Source: Candidatus Thorarchaeota archaeon
Lineage (GTDB): Archaea; Asgardarchaeota; Thorarchaeia; Thorarchaeales; Thorarchaeaceae
Direction: 5' to 3'
Assembly: GCA_016839605.1 (NCBI GenBank)
Contig: JAEOTX010000078.1
Coordinates: 1-58,516, forward strand
Length of the DNA stretch: 58,516 nucleotides
Position 1 is the first letter of the stretch, and each line of letters starts with the position of its first letter. Below, piece after piece: positions 32,828 through 41,943 of this stretch. Made by a program: the position numbers and the translations under genes. The notes below the pieces were generated by a model that made no database searches, was not told the origin of the DNA, and worked only from the letters and a program-made list of their open reading frames with translations.

Positions 32828-33654
32828 TACGGCACCACTCCAAGTATTTCAGAAACAGCATTTTCCAACTCTGATAACAGTGCTAAACGCTCCGGCACCT
32901 GTGGAAAGACCTTGTGAAGCGCTCGTGCCGCCACTGTCAGCTGCGGTGGTGTCAAAGAACAACGCTCTAGAACATCTTCATTGCTTAAGACAGAGCTTGT
33001 AGAGCCGTCGGCGACAATCCTTCCGTCAGCCATTGCTATTGTTCTTGGGAAGTTTTCGATTACGAACTCAACGTCGTGTGTCACGACTATCACTGTTCTC
33101 TCCCGCTCATTGAGGTCCAACAACATGGATGCCAGTCGCTCTTTCTGATGTGCATCCTGACCAATGGTTGGTTCGTCAAGTGCAAGCACCCTCGGCTCCG
33201 TGGCTAATACAGTCGCCAGTGCAACACGCTTCCGTTCGCCTCCAGAAAGAGCAAACGGAGACCGTTCTGCAAGTCCCTCCAGTCCAAGATTCTTCAGGGT
33301 CTGAGTACACTGTTCATTCGCTTCTTCAGGAGAAAAGCCCAGGTTCTTCAGCCCAAATTCAATCTCTTTTCTTACACTATCGAGAAACAGCTGGTGGTCA
33401 GGGTTCTGCCAGACCAGACCGACAGTCCTTGAGAGTTCTGCAATTGAAAGACTCTTTGCATCAGTTCCGTCAACAATTACTCTTCCATGCTGAGGTCGTA
33501 GAAGACCATTCATATGTTTGATCAGCGTCGTCTTGCCCGCTCCGTTGGTGCCCATTATTGCAACACGTTCACCCTTTTCTATCTGAAGAGAGACTCCTTG
33601 GAGCGCCGTGTAGATGCCATCATAGGAAAAGTGAATGTCTTCAACCAGTATCAT
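32827..33654 (-). CDS. ecfA2: ECF transporter ATPase EcfA (second copy)
   Basis: An ABC ATPase of 275 residues. Walker A GTNGAGKTT (near residue 35), Q-loop WQNPDHQLF, signature LSGGERKRV and Walker B VLALDEPT with the switch His in VVTHD. NPDHQLF after the Q loop is characteristic of EcfA proteins. It forms a heterodimer with the preceding EcfA. Overlaps its upstream neighbour by 4 bases and EcfT by 1 base. Confidence 0.94.
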   Translation of the reverse strand: MILVEDIHFSYDGIYTALQGVSLQIEKGERVAIMGTNGAGKTTLIKHMNGLLRPQHGRVIVDGTDAKSLSIAELSRTVGLVWQNPDHQLFLDSVRKEIEFGLKNLGFSPEEANEQCTQTLKNLGLEGLAERSPFALSGGERKRVALATVLATEPRVLALDEPTIGQDAHQKERLASMLLDLNERERTVIVVTHDVEFVIENFPRTIAMADGRIVADGSTSSVLSNEDVLERCSLTPPQLTVAARALHKVFPQVPERLALLSELENAVSEILGVVP

Positions 33655-34499
33655 GAACTAGTCACCTCCCCGACCAGCATCGCGAGCTCTTCGCCAGTGA
33701 GAGGGACCCGACTCAGTTCAATACCCTTTGTCTGAAGTCGTTTGTAGACCTGTGTTGCTTTTGGAATCCCCACTCCAATCTCCATTGAGATGTCCTGCGG
33801 CAAGATATCTCGTGGAGCACCATCAGCTACAATCTGCCCCTTGTCCAATAGAATGATTCTAGATGCATCCTTAGCCACCAAGTCCAGCCTATGCTCTACA
33901 AGAATGACAGTCATTCCGTTTCGCTTGTTAAGTTCAGAAATGATATCTAGTATCAATTCGGCACTCTTTGGATCAAGGTTAGATGTGGGTTCGTCAGCCA
34001 CCAACACTTTCGGCTTCAGAGCCAGCGTGGCAGCCATAGCAAGACGTTGTTGTTCTCCACCACTCATCTCATGGGGGTGTTTTTCTCTAAGATGTTCGAG
34101 ATTCAATAGGTCAATAATCTCTTCGACTCGTTTTCTGATTTCCTGGGGCTCCACCCCGAGATTCTCCGGCCCAAAAGCAAGTTCCTTCTCCACGTTCAGT
34201 GTAACTAGCTGATTCGCTGGATTCTGAAAAACCAAGCCAACTGATGATGCCAACAAAGCTACTGTTGCATCACGTGTATTCTGTCCATCAACATACACAT
34301 TTCCTGCAATGTACCCTCTATGAAAATGCGGGACAAGGCCGTTAATGGCTCGGCACAATGTTGTTTTACCACATCCAGATGGCCCAGTTATGACTACATA
34401 TTCACCCTCATTGATTGATGCACTGACCTTGCGTAGAGCAAGAGAATCAGCTCCCAGATACTTGAAACTAAAATCTGCGAACTCCACCAAGGCCATCAA
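33651..34499 (-). CDS. ecfA1: ECF transporter ATPase EcfA (first copy)
   Basis: An ABC ATPase of 282 residues with Walker A GPSGCGKTT, Q-loop FQNPANQLV, signature MSGGEQQRL, Walker B VLVADEPT and the switch His in LVEHRLD. It is the first gene of the ECF module and begins 10 bases after the stop of the DHH phosphoesterase gene, so the importer seems to be transcribed with the exosome superoperon. The C-terminal extension after the ATPase core may mediate EcfA dimer contacts. Confidence 0.94.
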   Translation of the reverse strand: MMALVEFADFSFKYLGADSLALRKVSASINEGEYVVITGPSGCGKTTLCRAINGLVPHFHRGYIAGNVYVDGQNTRDATVALLASSVGLVFQNPANQLVTLNVEKELAFGPENLGVEPQEIRKRVEEIIDLLNLEHLREKHPHEMSGGEQQRLAMAATLALKPKVLVADEPTSNLDPKSAELILDIISELNKRNGMTVILVEHRLDLVAKDASRIILLDKGQIVADGAPRDILPQDISMEIGVGIPKATQVYKRLQTKGIELSRVPLTGEELAMLVGEVTSS

Positions 34500-34509
34500 T
34501 GTACGCCTC

Positions 34510-35508
34510 CTAACCTACTTTCTCTCCTACGCTTTTTTCTATTGCTGATTGCAGAAGCTCAAGTGCCTTGGTCATCCCCTCACTTCGATTCTTAGTGCCA
34601 TTTGCTCCAGCTGCGTTGGCATGTCCTCCTCCCTCGCCTCCTATGATTTTGCCGATATGCTCCATTACATCGGTTCCAAGGTTTACGCCAGTTTCTGAAG
34701 AAAAGTGACGGGTACTTCGCGAACTGAATCTAACGACACCCTTTGAGGTCTTACCTGCGACAATAGCTACATCCGCTCCAATCTCAATCATGGCCCTGCA
34801 TGCACTCGCCTCATAAGCTCCAATCTTGGATATGGCGACAATCCAGTCGTTCATATTATGTACCTGCAGTCTTCCCGCAGCTTTCAGCCTAGCAATCCTC
34901 TCGGATCTGTCAGGCTTGATAATCAAGGACCGTATGCATGAGTCATAGTTGGCACCTGCATCTATGAGTTTCACAGCCATTAGAAACGAGTCACGTCCTG
35001 AGTGGAAGAATCGACGGGTATCAAACAGCATACCTGTAAGAAGCAGATTGGCCATGGTAGACGAAATGGGGACATCCAAGTCATCGTATAAACCAATGAC
35101 AAGTTCACACGTGGAAGAGGTATTACTATCGACTATCTGATGCTGCGCTATTGATGATAGTTCGGAATTGACTTCATGATGGTCAATAGCAACGGTTCTA
35201 GCTGGGTCAGTGAGAAGTGTTCGCACACGAGGCCCCAGCTGAAATTCACTATTGGTGTCCAAAAGGATGACAAGATCATGTGTGTCCTCGGAAAAATCAG
35301 AATAGGTGACGTCTATTGAGAAATGACTCAGGACCTGATTGGCCAAACGGCTTACATCATCACAAACGAGCGTAGCTTTACCCTCAGGGCGAATTGCCAG
35401 ATATAGATCTCTCATCGCAATCATTGAGCAAATAGCATCAGGATCAGCATTCTGATGACCTAATATCAGGGGGTTCAATGATTCAGTGAGAAGAGACCTG
35501 AGGTTCAA
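34510..35508 (-). CDS. DHH-family phosphoesterase
   Basis: A RecJ/NrnA-like phosphoesterase of 332 residues. GHQNADPDA (motif I), LLDTNS (motif II), the namesake AIDHHEVN (motif III), and the DHHA1 glycine motif GEGGGHANAAG are all present, so it should cleave oligonucleotides or a small phosphate ester with Mn. A DHH gene at the end of the exosome superoperon is usual in archaea. It overlaps the DUF3194 gene by 4 bases. Confidence 0.9.
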   Translation of the reverse strand: MNLRSLLTESLNPLILGHQNADPDAICSMIAMRDLYLAIRPEGKATLVCDDVSRLANQVLSHFSIDVTYSDFSEDTHDLVILLDTNSEFQLGPRVRTLLTDPARTVAIDHHEVNSELSSIAQHQIVDSNTSSTCELVIGLYDDLDVPISSTMANLLLTGMLFDTRRFFHSGRDSFLMAVKLIDAGANYDSCIRSLIIKPDRSERIARLKAAGRLQVHNMNDWIVAISKIGAYEASACRAMIEIGADVAIVAGKTSKGVVRFSSRSTRHFSSETGVNLGTDVMEHIGKIIGGEGGGHANAAGANGTKNRSEGMTKALELLQSAIEKSVGEKVG

Positions 35509-35816
35509 TCAGCCTTCAGCTCCTTCAGTCGTTTCTCCAACCATTCTGTACCATATCTTGCTGCACTATCCAGAATCTCATCAAGTTGGTGTCCAGTGTC
35601 ATAATTCTGTTCAAGATCTACCTGAACATCGACATCGAGCTCCTCATTAAATTCCAGAATACAGCTAACGGAGATTTCTGCTAAACTCTTCTTGGGAATC
35701 TTGCCAAGTATGAACTTGGTTATCTCGTCCTCACATTCCTCAGCCAGGTTCTCTATCTGCTGGGTGTTAAGACTGGGCAACCCAATCTCTGTAGGAGTGG
35801 GACTCATATGATTCAC
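35505..35816 (-). CDS. DUF3194-family protein
   Basis: A 103-residue protein, whose core (EECEDEITKFILGKIPKKSL, LEFNEELDVDVQVDLEQN, LDEILDSAARYGTEWLEKRL) fits the small archaeal DUF3194 family found between prefoldin beta and the DHH gene. Its role is unknown. Overlaps of 4 bases with both neighbours show tight translational coupling. Confidence 0.8.
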   Translation of the reverse strand: MNHMSPTPTEIGLPSLNTQQIENLAEECEDEITKFILGKIPKKSLAEISVSCILEFNEELDVDVQVDLEQNYDTGHQLDEILDSAARYGTEWLEKRLKELKAD

Positions 35817-36175
35817 TGAACCTTTAGGTTTCGTGTGGAAATATCCAGCTGAATCTTCTTTGTCAGCTCTTCGATCCCCTTCCGGTCTTTTTCAGCACCC
35901 TTTGTCTTAGCTTCTAGCCAAATCTTGAGGTCACTCACTCTGCTCGTCAGCTCCTCCTGAAGCTGTGCCTTGTCAACCTGAAACATGATCTGGCCAACAG
36001 ACTTGTATGTGACTGCATCATCAGGGTGTTTCTTCAGTTCTTCCAGCGTGACCTCCGATTCTCTCAATTCAGACTGTCTGGTTTGTATTGCAGCCATTAG
36101 CTGTTCGAACTGACGTCTCATATTTTCAAGCTTCATAATCTCGTGTTCAAGCTCTGGTGGTATCTGTTGTGCCAT
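35813..36175 (-). CDS. pfdB: Prefoldin beta subunit
   Basis: A 120-residue protein made of two long coiled-coil helices (HEIMKLENMRRQFEQLMAAIQ and the C-terminal ELTSRVSDLKIWLEAKTKG) joined by the short beta-hairpin region containing YKSVGQIMFQVDK. This is the beta subunit of the hexameric archaeal prefoldin that holds unfolded proteins for the thermosome. ATG start at 36175; 57 bases separate it from pcc1. Confidence 0.93.
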   Translation of the reverse strand: MAQQIPPELEHEIMKLENMRRQFEQLMAAIQTRQSELRESEVTLEELKKHPDDAVTYKSVGQIMFQVDKAQLQEELTSRVSDLKIWLEAKTKGAEKDRKGIEELTKKIQLDISTRNLKVQ

Positions 36176-36232
36176 CGTTATCTATCCCTCTTGATGTGGG
36201 GTTTACTTCGCCTGCGCCATCTGGTAAGCGAC

Positions 36233-36496
36233 TTAAGGATTTTGGCCTAGGACTGCATCGATTGTATCGAGGCTCGCTGACACCCATGCGATATACGAGT
36301 TCATTGCGGCTCTCATCGAAGTCAAATCACCTGATGAAATCTGAATGACTAAGACTGAGCCGCGGACTGTTACTTCAGCAAGTGCTCTATCCGACGGAGC
36401 AGAGCCAGTTTCAGGGCTCAACGCGGAGCGAATCATTTCAGCCAGCTCCTCCGACTCTAATGGAATTTCAATGACGGCTCGTCCATGCTCTATCAA
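36233..36496 (-). CDS. pcc1: KEOPS complex subunit Pcc1
   Basis: An 87-residue protein with the Pcc1 fold: strand AVIEIPLESEELAEMIRSAL, LSPET, then VRGSVLVIQISSGDLTSMRAAMNSYIAWV. Pcc1 dimerises KEOPS, which transfers threonylcarbamoyl to tRNA A37. Its position beside the Brix gene (4-base overlap) is the conserved one in archaea. The other KEOPS subunit seen here is cgi121 near 21.6 kb. Confidence 0.9.
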   Translation of the reverse strand: MIEHGRAVIEIPLESEELAEMIRSALSPETGSAPSDRALAEVTVRGSVLVIQISSGDLTSMRAAMNSYIAWVSASLDTIDAVLGQNP

Positions 36497-37065
36497 GCGG
36501 ACACCCTCCTCAAGTTGGAGATTCGAATGCGAGGGCCTATCTCTGATCCATTGCGTGTGTTATAGAATGTCCACAAGAGTTTCTCACTGGGAAGATCGGT
36601 AATTCTGATCTCAACCATGCCGGAACCAGCTTCACCTAGAATGACTGGATGTTGTTCGCTTCTCACATCAGTATCAAGAGTGGAGGCAATAACAGATGCA
36701 AGTTCTCGACCATTTGATGAGCAGGTATCTTCAACAGTAAGTCCATAGACAGAATGTATTCTAGATCCCTTATTCTCTGAGACCTCACGCCTAAGTGCAG
36801 CGCTCTCGATTTTGAGTTCCAATACGTCAGCATCAGTCGGATAAAGAAATCTGATGGTCCTTGGATTACCCTTCCAGATTGAAACAACTATTGCAAGCGT
36901 AGCACCAGATTGTTCCACTCTTGACCGCAACTCCGCAAGGCTCATGCCGCCTCGATTGAACCTCTCAGTGCCGGGCAGTACTGACCAGAGGTCTCGTACA
37001 AAAGATCGAACTCGGTTTGAAGTTTTGCGAGAGGTGGTAATCAATGCCTGGGGCAATGCTCTCAC
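36493..37065 (-). CDS. Brix-domain ribosome biogenesis protein (archaeal Imp4-like)
   Basis: A 190-residue Brix domain: LITTSRKTSNRVRSFVRDLWSV, FNRGGMSLAELRSRVEQ and the DLPSEKLLWTFYNTRNG end region. Archaeal homologues of Imp4/Rpf2/Brx1 bind rRNA during subunit assembly. It begins 14 bases after the eL43 stop. The RNA polymerase gene rpoP, often found between eL43 and this gene in other archaea, is absent; the gap is too small to hold it. Confidence 0.87.
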   Translation of the reverse strand: MRALPQALITTSRKTSNRVRSFVRDLWSVLPGTERFNRGGMSLAELRSRVEQSGATLAIVVSIWKGNPRTIRFLYPTDADVLELKIESAALRREVSENKGSRIHSVYGLTVEDTCSSNGRELASVIASTLDTDVRSEQHPVILGEAGSGMVEIRITDLPSEKLLWTFYNTRNGSEIGPRIRISNLRRVSA

Positions 37066-37079
37066 TGCCCTGAAGTTTC

Positions 37080-37487
37080 TTACTCGCTATCCTCAGGTTC
37101 CTCAATGGGAACATCTGAGTCTTCGTCAACGGTGACTGCTGCAACAACTTCCTCCTCAATATTCGGGAGGAACTCGGAAGGATCAACAGCCTCATCTTCG
37201 TCTCTCAACGCAAGAAAGTCACCTGAAACTCTCTGTGCAATTGCACGTTTTGCAGCCTTACCAGCATCAGTAAACGGAACATATGCGCCACCTGCAAAGC
37301 TCAGACCACACTTCTTGCAGTTCCAAAGGCCCACAGCCTTCCTAGTTAGTGCTCTTGTGGCACAAGATGGGCAACGTTGCGGATCAGCACGGCGCTTTTC
37401 AATATCAAGTACTCTACGTCGTAGCTTTGCACCGTACCTGGCACCGAACCTTCCGGTGCTGCCAACTTTCTTTGTCTTTCTTCCCAA
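37080..37487 (-). CDS. rpl37ae: Ribosomal protein eL43 (L37Ae) with acidic tail
   Basis: A large-subunit ribosomal protein. Its opening KKVGSTGRFGARYG, the zinc finger CPSC...CKKC (about residues 39-60) and FAGGAYVPFT are diagnostic. The usual protein is about 85-95 residues; this one has 135, the extra 45 or so being an acidic C-terminal tail (many Glu and Asp). Similar tails occur in Rrp41 and Rrp4 of this operon. Confidence 0.95.
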   Translation of the reverse strand: MGRKTKKVGSTGRFGARYGAKLRRRVLDIEKRRADPQRCPSCATRALTRKAVGLWNCKKCGLSFAGGAYVPFTDAGKAAKRAIAQRVSGDFLALRDEDEAVDPSEFLPNIEEEVVAAVTVDEDSDVPIEEPEDSE

Positions 37488-37632
37488 ACTGGTAATCTCC
37501 TAGTGTGGTCATATGGAGCGCCAAATCTCGGCACTCTGAATCTATCAGTCGCCCACCGATTGCGCTTATTAGCATATCTATCGGTGAAGAGAACAGAACG
37601 TGTCCCGGACTAGCCGAAACACGCATTGGTTC

Positions 37633-38463
37633 CTATTCTGTGCTCTTCATGGTATCAGTGATGAGCTTCCGAATCTCCTTGGCGCTCTCAAGCGCCATGC
37701 CCATTGCCTGGTCAATCATCTCAAGAGACATGGGACCAGCACCGCCACCTTTCTGCATGGCAGTGAAGTGTTCATCCTTGTCCACAGCCATGGTCAAACG
37801 GCAATCTTGGACGAACTCTTCTCTGAGAATTGGATCGATAACAAGGTGATCGCCAATCCTTGACACTGTATGCTCGATAGCCATGTTCTGAAGGGGCAGA
37901 GAGAGCTCTTTACCTGTAGCTACTGCCTTATCATCTTCCCACTTCATCTCCTGATACTTTGTACCAAGTAGGGCTGCATTGACCGCTATCGAAGATGCAT
38001 CAATCAAGTTGCCATCATGTTCAAGCGTGTAGACGTCTGCGAAGACCATATACACCATCTTACCTGGCTCGATGCATAATGCCTTGGTATCCAGAGTTTC
38101 AGACTCACGGACTCCTCTGTCAACGATTCTGGCTAGTTCTATAGCTGGCTCCTTTGGGGGACCCAACTCGAATAGAGGAGAGGCCATAGGTGCCAGCTCA
38201 GCTGTGACCATTGTAACACCCTGATCAGGTGTATCTGGATATGGCGCTCCTGTAAGGACTTTCACGCCAGCAACAACGGAAGATCCACCAATGCGAACAA
38301 TCGCAGATCCTTCTGCCTTAGCAGGCACTACATGGGGCTCAATTGTAATCTCTCTATACTTGTCAAAGGCTCGTCCATCAAGCCTCTCACCCTTGCTCAG
38401 GAGATCTTTAACGAAGTCCCTATCAATGTGGCTGATTATCTTTGAACCAGTCATTCTATTCAT
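37633..38463 (-). CDS. rrp42: Exosome subunit Rrp42
   Basis: The non-catalytic RNase PH-like subunit that alternates with Rrp41 in the hexameric ring. GERLDGRAFDKYREITIEPH and RIGGSSVVAGVKVLTGAPYP are typical. The phosphate-binding and catalytic Asp residues of Rrp41 are not preserved at equivalent sites, as expected. 276 residues. Its start overlaps the rrp41 stop by 8 bases; 145 non-coding bases precede eL43. Confidence 0.95.
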   Translation of the reverse strand: MNRMTGSKIISHIDRDFVKDLLSKGERLDGRAFDKYREITIEPHVVPAKAEGSAIVRIGGSSVVAGVKVLTGAPYPDTPDQGVTMVTAELAPMASPLFELGPPKEPAIELARIVDRGVRESETLDTKALCIEPGKMVYMVFADVYTLEHDGNLIDASSIAVNAALLGTKYQEMKWEDDKAVATGKELSLPLQNMAIEHTVSRIGDHLVIDPILREEFVQDCRLTMAVDKDEHFTAMQKGGGAGPMSLEMIDQAMGMALESAKEIRKLITDTMKSTE

Positions 38464-39268
38464 CCTCCATTATGTCGGCTTCTCCGAGGTCAGTCTCGAG
38501 ATCGTCTTCATAATCATCCAACTCTTCATCCACGCCCTCGGGGGTCTTCTTTGAGTAGGATCGCTTCAGAGCGTCCTTCTGCAGTTCATGCAGATATTTG
38601 CAGGCATTGACGCCCATTTGCATGGCTTCCATGAGCTCTTCACGTGTGAATGACCCGTCTTGTTGAAGTAGAGTCAATTCATTTGTGCCTGGAAGAATAG
38701 CTAGTGGAACATCACCTTGACCGTATTTATCCTCCTCATCACCAAGATCTACAATAAGTGTACCTTCGGCTTTGCCAACAGCAACAGAGGGTACAAGCGA
38801 TCTCATAGGGATGCCAGCGTCAGCTAGCGCAAGCGAAGCTGCGTTAATTGCAGCACATCTAGTGCCACCATCCGCCTGGATGACCTGTATGAATACATCG
38901 ATCACAGCCTTTGGATATTGTTCTAAGAACAACACAGGTTGTAGTGCATTCGCAATAACCATAGAGATCTCGCGTTCTCTACGAGAAGGTGCCGGTCTCT
39001 TTCTGTCAGGAACTGAGAACGTGGCCATCCTGTAGACTACTCTGAGATAAGCTCGGTCATTGAGAGTCAAATGTCTGGGATGCAGCTCGCGCGGACCATA
39101 GACTGCAGCCAAGATGTAGGTCTTACCCTGCCTTATGGATGCTGACCCGTCTGCAGTCTTGAGTACGCCAACCTCCATCTGAATCGGCCTAAGCTCGTCA
39201 ACTCTTCTACCATCAAATCGTAAGCCCTCAGCGTTTAGCAAAGAGTCGGGTTTTACTTCTGGACTCAT
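38456..39268 (-). CDS. rrp41: Exosome catalytic subunit Rrp41
   Basis: The phosphorolytic RNase PH-like subunit that degrades or tails RNA 3' ends. RFDGRRVDELRPIQMEVG opens the domain; AAVYGPRELHP and the substrate-binding Arg-rich RKRPAPSRREREIS follow; LIVDLGDEED carries the catalytic Asp pair. At 270 residues it is longer than the usual 245-250 because of an acidic C-terminal tail. The start overlaps the rrp4 stop by one base. Confidence 0.95.
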   Translation of the reverse strand: MSPEVKPDSLLNAEGLRFDGRRVDELRPIQMEVGVLKTADGSASIRQGKTYILAAVYGPRELHPRHLTLNDRAYLRVVYRMATFSVPDRKRPAPSRREREISMVIANALQPVLFLEQYPKAVIDVFIQVIQADGGTRCAAINAASLALADAGIPMRSLVPSVAVGKAEGTLIVDLGDEEDKYGQGDVPLAILPGTNELTLLQQDGSFTREELMEAMQMGVNACKYLHELQKDALKRSYSKKTPEGVDEELDDYEDDLETDLGEADIMEDE

Positions 39269-40209
39269 TATTTACTCACTTCCTCCTTAGTTTCAGTTTC
39301 TGTCTTGTCAGACTCAGTTTCTTCTTCTATGACATCTTTAGGTGAGTCATCCTTTACCTCATCGACTACTTCAGTCTCAGGGGGTTCATCAGGTACCACG
39401 GGCGCCTCACCTTCAGCCGTGTCCTTTTCTTTTCCTTCTTCAGCAGGCTCAGCAATTTCTTCAGCATCCCCAGAATCCTCGATATCTAGCGGCTCCTCTG
39501 CCACATCTTCTGGATGCCCTCCGCCACTAATCTTAGCCATCTCTTCTTCAAGCATCGTTTTCACACGATCTGTAAGCTTTGATGTGTGGGCTTGAGTCTC
39601 AATCATTTTGAACGCCTTTATTGCTAGGCGCATTACTTCAGTGCTTGACGTACGAATCCAAATCCGACCATTTTGACCAACCATTGTCTGGATTCGAAGA
39701 ATGTCCTGAATCATGTTGATCATTGATCCTCGTCTTCCAATCACACGCGGTATCTTTGCTGGACTGATATTGAGAATCATGCCGGATTCTAGGCGTCGCA
39801 GACCTCTTCCCTTCATTCCAAGAAAAGGTCCTGTCACCCTGTCAAATGCTATTATTTCAGCAGCAACGACATCTCCTATGTCCATGTATCTGCTGATATC
39901 GTCATCATATGGCCGTCGCAGTGCGTTGTTTGCATGAAGAGATGCCAAGTATGGCCCTCCGACGTCCACCTTCCAATTATTTCCCGTCACCATTGTAATG
40001 GTTCCGAGAACCAGATCGCCCTCTCGAGGAATGTAAACCCCCTCAAGTGCAACCACTTTGACGGTGTTGCCACGCAGCTCAGCGAGGCCCACCAATGCGG
40101 AGTATATCTTATCTCCGTCATCATAGGTCCCAAAAGAGGCTCGGTATCTGCCTTCAGCCAATAACTGTCCTGGGACCACTACTTCTCGTTTTTGAAAGTA
40201 TACTGCCAA
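39268..40209 (-). CDS. rrp4: Exosome RNA-binding subunit Rrp4 with long acidic tail
   Basis: The cap subunit with an N-terminal beta domain, S1 domain (GDLVLGTITMVTGNNWKVDVGG) and KH domain (KIPRVIGRRGSMINMI). Typical archaeal Rrp4 is about 230-240 residues; this one is 313, with roughly 80 extra residues almost all Glu, Asp, Pro, Val and Thr after position 230. Such a tail may recruit partners or keep RNA away. 51 bases separate it from SBDS. Confidence 0.95.
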   Translation of the reverse strand: MAVYFQKREVVVPGQLLAEGRYRASFGTYDDGDKIYSALVGLAELRGNTVKVVALEGVYIPREGDLVLGTITMVTGNNWKVDVGGPYLASLHANNALRRPYDDDISRYMDIGDVVAAEIIAFDRVTGPFLGMKGRGLRRLESGMILNISPAKIPRVIGRRGSMINMIQDILRIQTMVGQNGRIWIRTSSTEVMRLAIKAFKMIETQAHTSKLTDRVKTMLEEEMAKISGGGHPEDVAEEPLDIEDSGDAEEIAEPAEEGKEKDTAEGEAPVVPDEPPETEVVDEVKDDSPKDVIEEETESDKTETETKEEVSK

Positions 40210-40260
40210 TGTATTCCCTCATTTCAATTTGTTATCATCAATATGTTCTATTCATAACCG

Positions 40261-40998
40261 TCATCGAACGGTTTCTATCTTTACTTGTCCTTTACAGAGC
40301 TTGTTCAAGTCATCATAAAGCTCCTGACGCTTTGAGGCAGGAATCTCAACAAGACCGGACCACTCCCCATTCTGAGCCCATGTCTCGGACTTGATTAGTC
40401 CAGCTTTGGCAACTACGTTGTAACCCTTCCCTGAGAATGCTGCAGGTAGTGTAATCTGAAGCTTGACGCTCTCAAATGATATTGGAATGATTACCAGGAG
40501 CGCTTTTACAATTCCAGGAATTTGTTCATCCGCTTTAATGAAGGGGTCGACTTGGACCTTTGCTTCCTCCATTGCCTGTCTGATTCTGTCAGGAGGATGC
40601 GGATGGCCTGTCTGTGGATTCATCGCACGTTTCGAAATGCTTTCGATAATAACCTCAGTCTTTTCCTTGACAAGTTGAATGCGTTGTTCATGAGTCAGCC
40701 TGAACTCTCCATCCTTGAGTATGAGAGCTGCTATCTGGAACACATCTGAGGTTCCAAACTCCTCTTCTGCAAGTTCATCAGATGCACGGTCACCCCTCTT
40801 GGCATTCTCGTAGAGATCATAGCTCTTCAAGATGTCTTCTATGGGGATGTCACCGCCTCTTCGATATTCAAATGCCAAATCGGGGTCTACGAACAGCTCA
40901 AATCGTAAGTGGCCTTTTTGGATACCAATTACAACCGCATCAAGTTCAAGCCACTTCTCACCCGATTTTTTCCCTGAACCCATCAAGTTCCATTCCAC
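40261..40998 (-). CDS. SBDS/Sdo1 ribosome maturation factor
   Basis: The archaeal orthologue of Shwachman-Bodian-Diamond protein, which helps release aIF6 from the 60S-like subunit. RFELFVDPDLAFEYRRGGDIPIEDIL is the N-terminal SBDS domain, followed by KDGEFRLTHEQR, the ISKRAMNPQTGHPHPPDRI segment, and the C-terminal ferredoxin-like domain. 245 residues is normal. It lies 2 bases after psmA. Met6 is an alternative start. Confidence 0.94.
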   Translation of the reverse strand: MEWNLMGSGKKSGEKWLELDAVVIGIQKGHLRFELFVDPDLAFEYRRGGDIPIEDILKSYDLYENAKRGDRASDELAEEEFGTSDVFQIAALILKDGEFRLTHEQRIQLVKEKTEVIIESISKRAMNPQTGHPHPPDRIRQAMEEAKVQVDPFIKADEQIPGIVKALLVIIPISFESVKLQITLPAAFSGKGYNVVAKAGLIKSETWAQNGEWSGLVEIPASKRQELYDDLNKLCKGQVKIETVR

Positions 40999-41000
40999 TC

Positions 41001-41756
41001 CTATTCATTTGATGTTGTACTGGAGGGTTCCAAGATCACCTGCTTTTCCGATCTGCTGAGCTTCTGGAACTTCCGTGTACTCACCGGAATCTTGGCAATC
41101 TCCACATTATCAGGCGTGAGGTCAGTCTCAGTTGCCTGACGAAGTGCTTCAAGTGCAAGTTGAGTGGCTTGCCCGAGCGTTTGTTTCTTGCTCAAGTCAT
41201 ATTTGCTCTCCAGGTATTCGCCTGCCCTCGCGCTCCCACGACCAATCACTACTGCTAAGTAACCCCAATACGTACCCACTGGATCTGTCACATAGAGACG
41301 TGGCGAATCATCATGATCTGCTGAGCCGATAATCATTGAAACACCATAAGGTCTTGCTCCGCCCCCTTGTGTAAACTGAGCCTTCACATCACAGATGTGC
41401 TCAGCTAGTACTTCTCCAGGAATTGGCTCTTCGTAGGTCAGCCAATATGATTGAGCCTTGACCCTGGCCTCCTGAATCAGTTTCCGAGAATCTGCCATCA
41501 GCCCAGATGTCGCTACACCGATGTGTTCATCAATCTTTGAGAGTTTCTCTATGCTTTCAGGCTCTTGAAGAGGCTTGATGTTTTTCTCAGCAAGCAGAAC
41601 AATCCCTTCGTTCACAAGGATTCCTATTGATGTGGCTCCTTGTTCGACTGCTTTCTTGGCATATTCTGCCGCGAAAATCCGTCCTTCGGGACTGAAAATG
41701 CTTGTAGACATATCATAGCCTTGTCCGGGTAAACCAAACACGGTGTTTTCCTCCAA
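41001..41756 (-). CDS. psmA: Proteasome alpha subunit
   Basis: A ring subunit of the 20S proteasome, 251 residues. The opening GQGYDMSTSIFSPEGRIFAAEYAKKAVEQG is the alpha-subunit gate region, with the YD and the Pro that form the reverse turn. ICDVKAQFTQGGGARPYGVS and GTYWGYLAVVIGRGS are conserved. No catalytic Thr, as expected for alpha. It is the first gene of the superoperon; the 187 bases upstream should hold its promoter. Confidence 0.96.
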   Translation of the reverse strand: MEENTVFGLPGQGYDMSTSIFSPEGRIFAAEYAKKAVEQGATSIGILVNEGIVLLAEKNIKPLQEPESIEKLSKIDEHIGVATSGLMADSRKLIQEARVKAQSYWLTYEEPIPGEVLAEHICDVKAQFTQGGGARPYGVSMIIGSADHDDSPRLYVTDPVGTYWGYLAVVIGRGSARAGEYLESKYDLSKKQTLGQATQLALEALRQATETDLTPDNVEIAKIPVSTRKFQKLSRSEKQVILEPSSTTSNE

Positions 41757-41943
41757 GTAGTCAACCTGTATCTATCCGGAAGCCAGAACCTCACAGTGGG
41801 CAACGCCTGACAATTCCGAAAAGCTACTGTCAAACTCCTTTATTTTGCCAGCCCTCGGCATTTCTGCATCTTAGGCTCAAATGGCCTTCGTTGACCTAGA
41901 CTCATAAAGCTTCTGGTGTGCATGTGGTTGGTTTGGCACCTGC

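Noticed and set aside
37414..37626. A 70-codon minus-strand frame overlapping the eL43 start
   Set aside because: It overlaps eL43 out of frame, has no recognisable domain, and fills the expected promoter/leader gap between rrp42 and eL43.
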